Positions 62,501 to 64,000 of a stretch of DNA of 64,000 nucleotides are shown here, piece after piece. The number at the start of each line of letters is the position of its first letter. The stretch's first letter is position 1. The stretch spans positions 310,001-374,000 of the forward strand of contig JACPUU010000012.1 in the NCBI GenBank assembly GCA_016192075.1, read 5' to 3'. The notes below the pieces were generated by a model. The model was not told the DNA's origin and ran no database searches. It saw only the letters and a program-made list of their open reading frames with translations. Source of the stretch: Bacteroidota bacterium. GTDB lineage: Bacteria > Bacteroidota > Bacteroidia > Flavobacteriales_D > Crocinitomicaceae. The position numbers were made by a program, and so were the translations under genes.

Positions 62501-62707
62501 TTTGCGTTCAACACAGCAGCGCTGTGGGGATTTTCATCTATTATCATGACTTTTTTTGGCGTCAACTTCTATTTAAGCGGGCTGCACTCTTATGCCAAAG
62601 GAGATCCGGTTCCAATTCCAGACTGGATTCCGGTCACGGTTATTCTTTTAATAGGCTTAAATATTTTAGCTTATCTTCGCTACCGTATCACCTTTAAAAA
62701 GCAGTAA
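59579..62707 (+). CDS. ccsBA: Cytochrome c biogenesis protein, ResB-CcsA fusion
   Basis: 1042 residues. The N-terminal part (about 1-480) is ResB/CcsB-like: membrane segments near 10-28, 45-62, 75-92 and 440-460 with a large periplasmic domain (GGYRFFQSSYDGDEKGT). The C-terminal part (about 730-1042) is CcsA, with about eight membrane segments and the haem-handling WWD-type stretch WGRYWGWDAKETWAL near 943, and flanking His residues. System II machines of this type carry haem out and attach it to CXXCH apocytochromes. Its likely client in this window is the di-haem peroxidase at 40400. A central periplasmic region (about 490-720) follows a hydrophobic, signal-like stretch ending NVSAQ. Overlaps the next start by one base. 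Confidence 0.94.
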   Translation: MDKFLRSVFSMSLMALALFAFFIAIAVATFVENDLGTPVAQKWIYKSTWFSIILFYLSLTLIYNIFRYRMFQLKKIGTLVFHLALLVIVIGAYTTRKIGFEGVMTIREGESSNYVISSETYVHIKVHDLEQQYVYDLPIILDTNVYERDAAGKPDYSHNYFKHEFEFPGLPDPILIEFADLVPNVKDTLIAEVGGKTYLELVTVGQGGRDYNYLESGKILDDGGIRIAFNNSNDTSAVCVSETDSGLYVMSPYDITYLQMSDQSEGVVKHDSLQLFHTKRLYTVNGFAFVFSQYYPSAFLETITSHEPPKGFDGIKVNVKQGALEQQVMLRGGKGFFPTNNLFQLGDLYYELAYGSQIVELPFSLYLRDFELERYPGTMNPSSFASEVTVIDHVTGKQFDQRIFMNNVLDYGGYRFFQSSYDGDEKGTILSVNHDVPGTTITYIGYLLLGLGFLINLLSPGSRFWHLVHKSQELVEKSSVKAMLVLLLGLSVSANVSAQVTKTVDYEHAEKFGHLVIQDQGGRFKPVHTMATELLRKIYRSDTYKGQSALQVFLGIHTNNQQWNLEPLIALPNGEIAKKLNLPETEKYACIQDFISPEMTYLLEEDVRTAQQKRPALQSKYDKDILKADERFNILLGVFSGFYFKIFPLPADSSNTWYSPFQPDLPFAKEDLDFIHSTMTLYFSSVEKGYETGDWSAANQAIQLIDLFQRRVADPEIIPGKAKIDWEIRYNKMNLFKRLNYAYLLLGFLMLIAGFVQLFSHRFTLKWAHKTGFWLFLVCFILHGAGLGLRWYLSGHAPWSNGYEAVVFIAFVLVLAGLLFQRLHLFILAATGILVWLMLFVAHMNSLDPEITNLVPVLKSYWLMIHVAVITGSYAFLGLAAILALVNMVMFVFVNERNKSSINTTSRLLSYVIEMTVIIGLFMLTIGTFLGGVWANESWGRYWGWDAKETWALASVLVYAIILHLRFIPGLKSHFAFNTAALWGFSSIIMTFFGVNFYLSGLHSYAKGDPVPIPDWIPVTVILLIGLNILAYLRYRITFKKQ

Positions 62708-63159
62708 TGGGTTCTATTCTCAATAAAAAAGATCACGAAGAGATTAAATTGCGCGTAGCAGATTTAAAGCGCGATGATTTACCGCTTTGGGGGAAAATGA
62801 ACGTGGGTGAAATGCTGTGTCACACTGCTGACCAGGTAAAACTGGCAACCGGTGAAATTCAGGTTGAAGACCGCTCAAAATTTATGACCCGCACGGTGCT
62901 GAAACGATTAATTCTGATGGGCATGAAAGCTCCCAAAGGAAAGGTAGAAACGCTGGCAGAGGTAAATCCACACAAACAGGGATCAAAACCGGTTAATTTT
63001 GAGTCAGACCGCGATTATCTTTTGCGAAAAATAGACGATTTTATTGCTGCATCAGGTGACACACCTGTACATCCTTTATTTGGTAAACTTACCAAAAAGC
63101 AATGGGGTAAACTGATTTATACGCACCTGGACCATCATTTGAGCCAGTTTGGATCATAA
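62707..63159 (+). CDS. DUF1569/DinB-like helical protein
   Basis: 150 residues, soluble. GKMNVGEMLCHTADQVKLATG resembles the first helix pair of the DinB-like fold, with a His that often binds metal, and LIYTHLDHHLSQFG at the end gives two further His at the matching site. Members of this fold are often thiol- or metal-dependent, but no reaction is known for this branch. Its ATG overlaps the ccsBA stop by one base, so the two are translationally coupled. Confidence 0.8.
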   Translation: MGSILNKKDHEEIKLRVADLKRDDLPLWGKMNVGEMLCHTADQVKLATGEIQVEDRSKFMTRTVLKRLILMGMKAPKGKVETLAEVNPHKQGSKPVNFESDRDYLLRKIDDFIAASGDTPVHPLFGKLTKKQWGKLIYTHLDHHLSQFGS

Positions 63160-63258
63160 GCTCCTGAAATCAGGCCTTTACATTTATTTTTTTTCGAAAC
63201 AGACAATATTCTGAAATCACCCGCGTTTATTTAAAAAAACAAAACCTAGTGATTGCCT

Positions 63259-63444
63259 ATGCCAAAAATTTACTCGTCTGATTTTAAAACCTCACCTAAA
63301 AACAATCCGGAAACGGAAACAAAGATTGGCCCGAAAGCAGAAGTACTCAACAACATTCTGAATTTCTCCAGAGCTTTGGAAGTTTTAAAAACAACTGTCA
63401 CCAATAAAACGGGGACATCGGCTGTTGAGATTGTGTTAAACTAA
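63259..63444 (+). CDS. Small hypothetical protein (61 residues)
   Basis: 61 residues from the ATG at 63259; a TTG two codons earlier is not needed. The start MPKIYSSDFKTSPKNNPETE is polar, followed by an amphipathic helix (EVLNNILNFSRALEVLKTT) and a short hydrophobic end. A strong terminator follows four bases after the stop, which supports it being real. Family unknown. Confidence 0.6.
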   Translation: MPKIYSSDFKTSPKNNPETETKIGPKAEVLNNILNFSRALEVLKTTVTNKTGTSAVEIVLN

Positions 63445-63447
63445 AAG

Positions 63448-63488
63448 AAAAGGCCGCATTCTGAATTTGTTTCAGGAGCGGCCTTTTT
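63448..63488 (+). terminator. Terminator after the 61-residue gene
   Basis: AAAAGGCCGC (63448-63457) pairs with GCGGCCTTTT (63478-63487), followed by T; an inner CTGAA...TTCAG can extend the stem. It also lies between convergent genes and could act for the caspase-like gene. Confidence 0.85.
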
Positions 63489-63504
63489 AAGTTTCCGTTT
63501 TTTT

Positions 63505-64000
63505 TTACTTCATAAACTTGTCGTAAACCACGTTCTGTGGATTACATTCGGTACATAGTTCTGATTTTTTCAGCGTTCCATTTACGGTTCCGGTCATTAC
63601 GTCTCCCCAATCAGGTTCATCATCCTGTTTGAATTTACTGATTTCTTCACGCAGCGCGCCAATAAAACTGCAGGTAAAAAAGCCACCGTTGTTCATTGTA
63701 CACCAGGAATATTCTCCTTTGCTGGCACCAGCAGCAATAATGTCGCCATCGGTCATCAGAAAAAGCTGTTTAAGTTTATTTACATCCGGATCAACGCTTG
63801 AGCGTGAATTCATAAAGCTGCTTCCAACAGACCTGGAGAAACCAATGTCACTGTTGCAGCAATCACCCAATACCAGGTTAAGGCGGGCTCCTTTTTGAAC
63901 AATGACATCAAACACCTGTTTCAAATTCATGGTTGCAGCATCATCGATGGGCTGGTATTCGCTGTACCGCATATCCAGCTGCGGGTATTTTTCTGTCTGG
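63505..64000 (-). CDS. Caspase-like (C14) peptidase, C-terminal part
   Basis: The frame is open from the right edge (64000) to the stop at 63505-63507; about 165 residues are visible and the gene continues outside the window. The visible part contains ARLNLVLGDCCNSDIG, whose Cys follows a hydrophobic strand and Asp as in the p20 catalytic Cys of caspase-like C14 peptidases (compare 'vlDaChSG'). Downstream are AAGASKGEYSWCTMNNGGFFT and a helical end with FIGALREEISKFKQ. The catalytic His would lie upstream, outside the window. Such proteins act in signalling or self-defence in bacteria; no partner gene is visible. Confidence 0.7.
   Translation of the reverse strand, partial: QTEKYPQLDMRYSEYQPIDDAATMNLKQVFDVIVQKGARLNLVLGDCCNSDIGFSRSVGSSFMNSRSSVDPDVNKLKQLFLMTDGDIIAAGASKGEYSWCTMNNGGFFTCSFIGALREEISKFKQDDEPDWGDVMTGTVNGTLKKSELCTECNPQNVVYDKFMK

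Overview
This 64 kb window is a piece of a Bacteroidota chromosome, most likely from the Flavobacteriia. The signs are type IX secretion (a PorP/SprF-type barrel, one gliding-motility-type CHU_C protein and five proteins with the short 'PNP...' type A sorting domain), a SecDF fusion, a fused ResB-CcsA cytochrome c assembly protein, and many start regions carrying the Bacteroidota sigma factor -7 box TAnnTTTG. Genus and species cannot be named from the sequence alone. The region looks like ordinary chromosome: mostly short operons of core genes, no transposase, integrase, phage gene or CRISPR array.

Layout. 0-5.5 kb: start of a tricorn-like protease, then a PorP/SprF-SPOR fusion and a 1252-residue repeat adhesin in one operon. 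5.6-12.6 kb: vanadium haloperoxidase-type lipoprotein, glycosyltransferase, AlkC-type DNA glycosylase, ispE, accA, a membrane protein and a PaaY-like hexapeptide protein. 12.7-16.4 kb: secreted choice-of-anchor B protein, lipoprotein and PqiA-like membrane protein. 16.5-23.9 kb: envelope block (LptD-like protein divergent from an amidase, MCE/MlaD protein) followed by an HdrC/HdrB-like Fe-S pair split by a small HAD phosphatase gene. 24.0-27.8 kb: vitamin uptake locus with TonB receptor, TPP riboswitch, NadR-like kinase and PnuC-type transporter. 27.9-28.5 kb: tRNA-Val(GAC) followed by a dense array of palindromes and a repeated element.

28.5-38 kb: a C25-like secreted protein with doubtful catalytic residues, a PlsC-type acyltransferase, and a 1728-residue sensor made of TPRs, six GAF domains and a SpoIIE phosphatase. 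38-46 kb: small proteins, a Cys-cluster/lipobox/T9SS hybrid protein, di-haem peroxidase, rpe, serA-like and serC, lgt. 46-49.6 kb: two more T9SS cargo proteins. 49.7-54.2 kb: lipid kinase, LTA-synthase-like sulfatase and M61 protease in tight order. 54.3-64 kb: coiled-coil lipoprotein, tatA, secDF, divergent ccsBA, a DinB-like protein, a 61-residue protein and the C-terminal part of a caspase-like protein running off the right edge.

The common theme is the cell envelope: LPS export, lipid transport, peptidoglycan hydrolysis, lipoprotein maturation, Sec/Tat export and T9SS cargo. The items most worth a second look are the TPP-riboswitch vitamin locus with its NadR-like kinase, the six-GAF phosphatase, the C25-like protein with altered catalytic dyad, the internal-lipobox T9SS protein, the LTA-synthase/lipid-kinase pair, and the palindrome array behind the tRNA.
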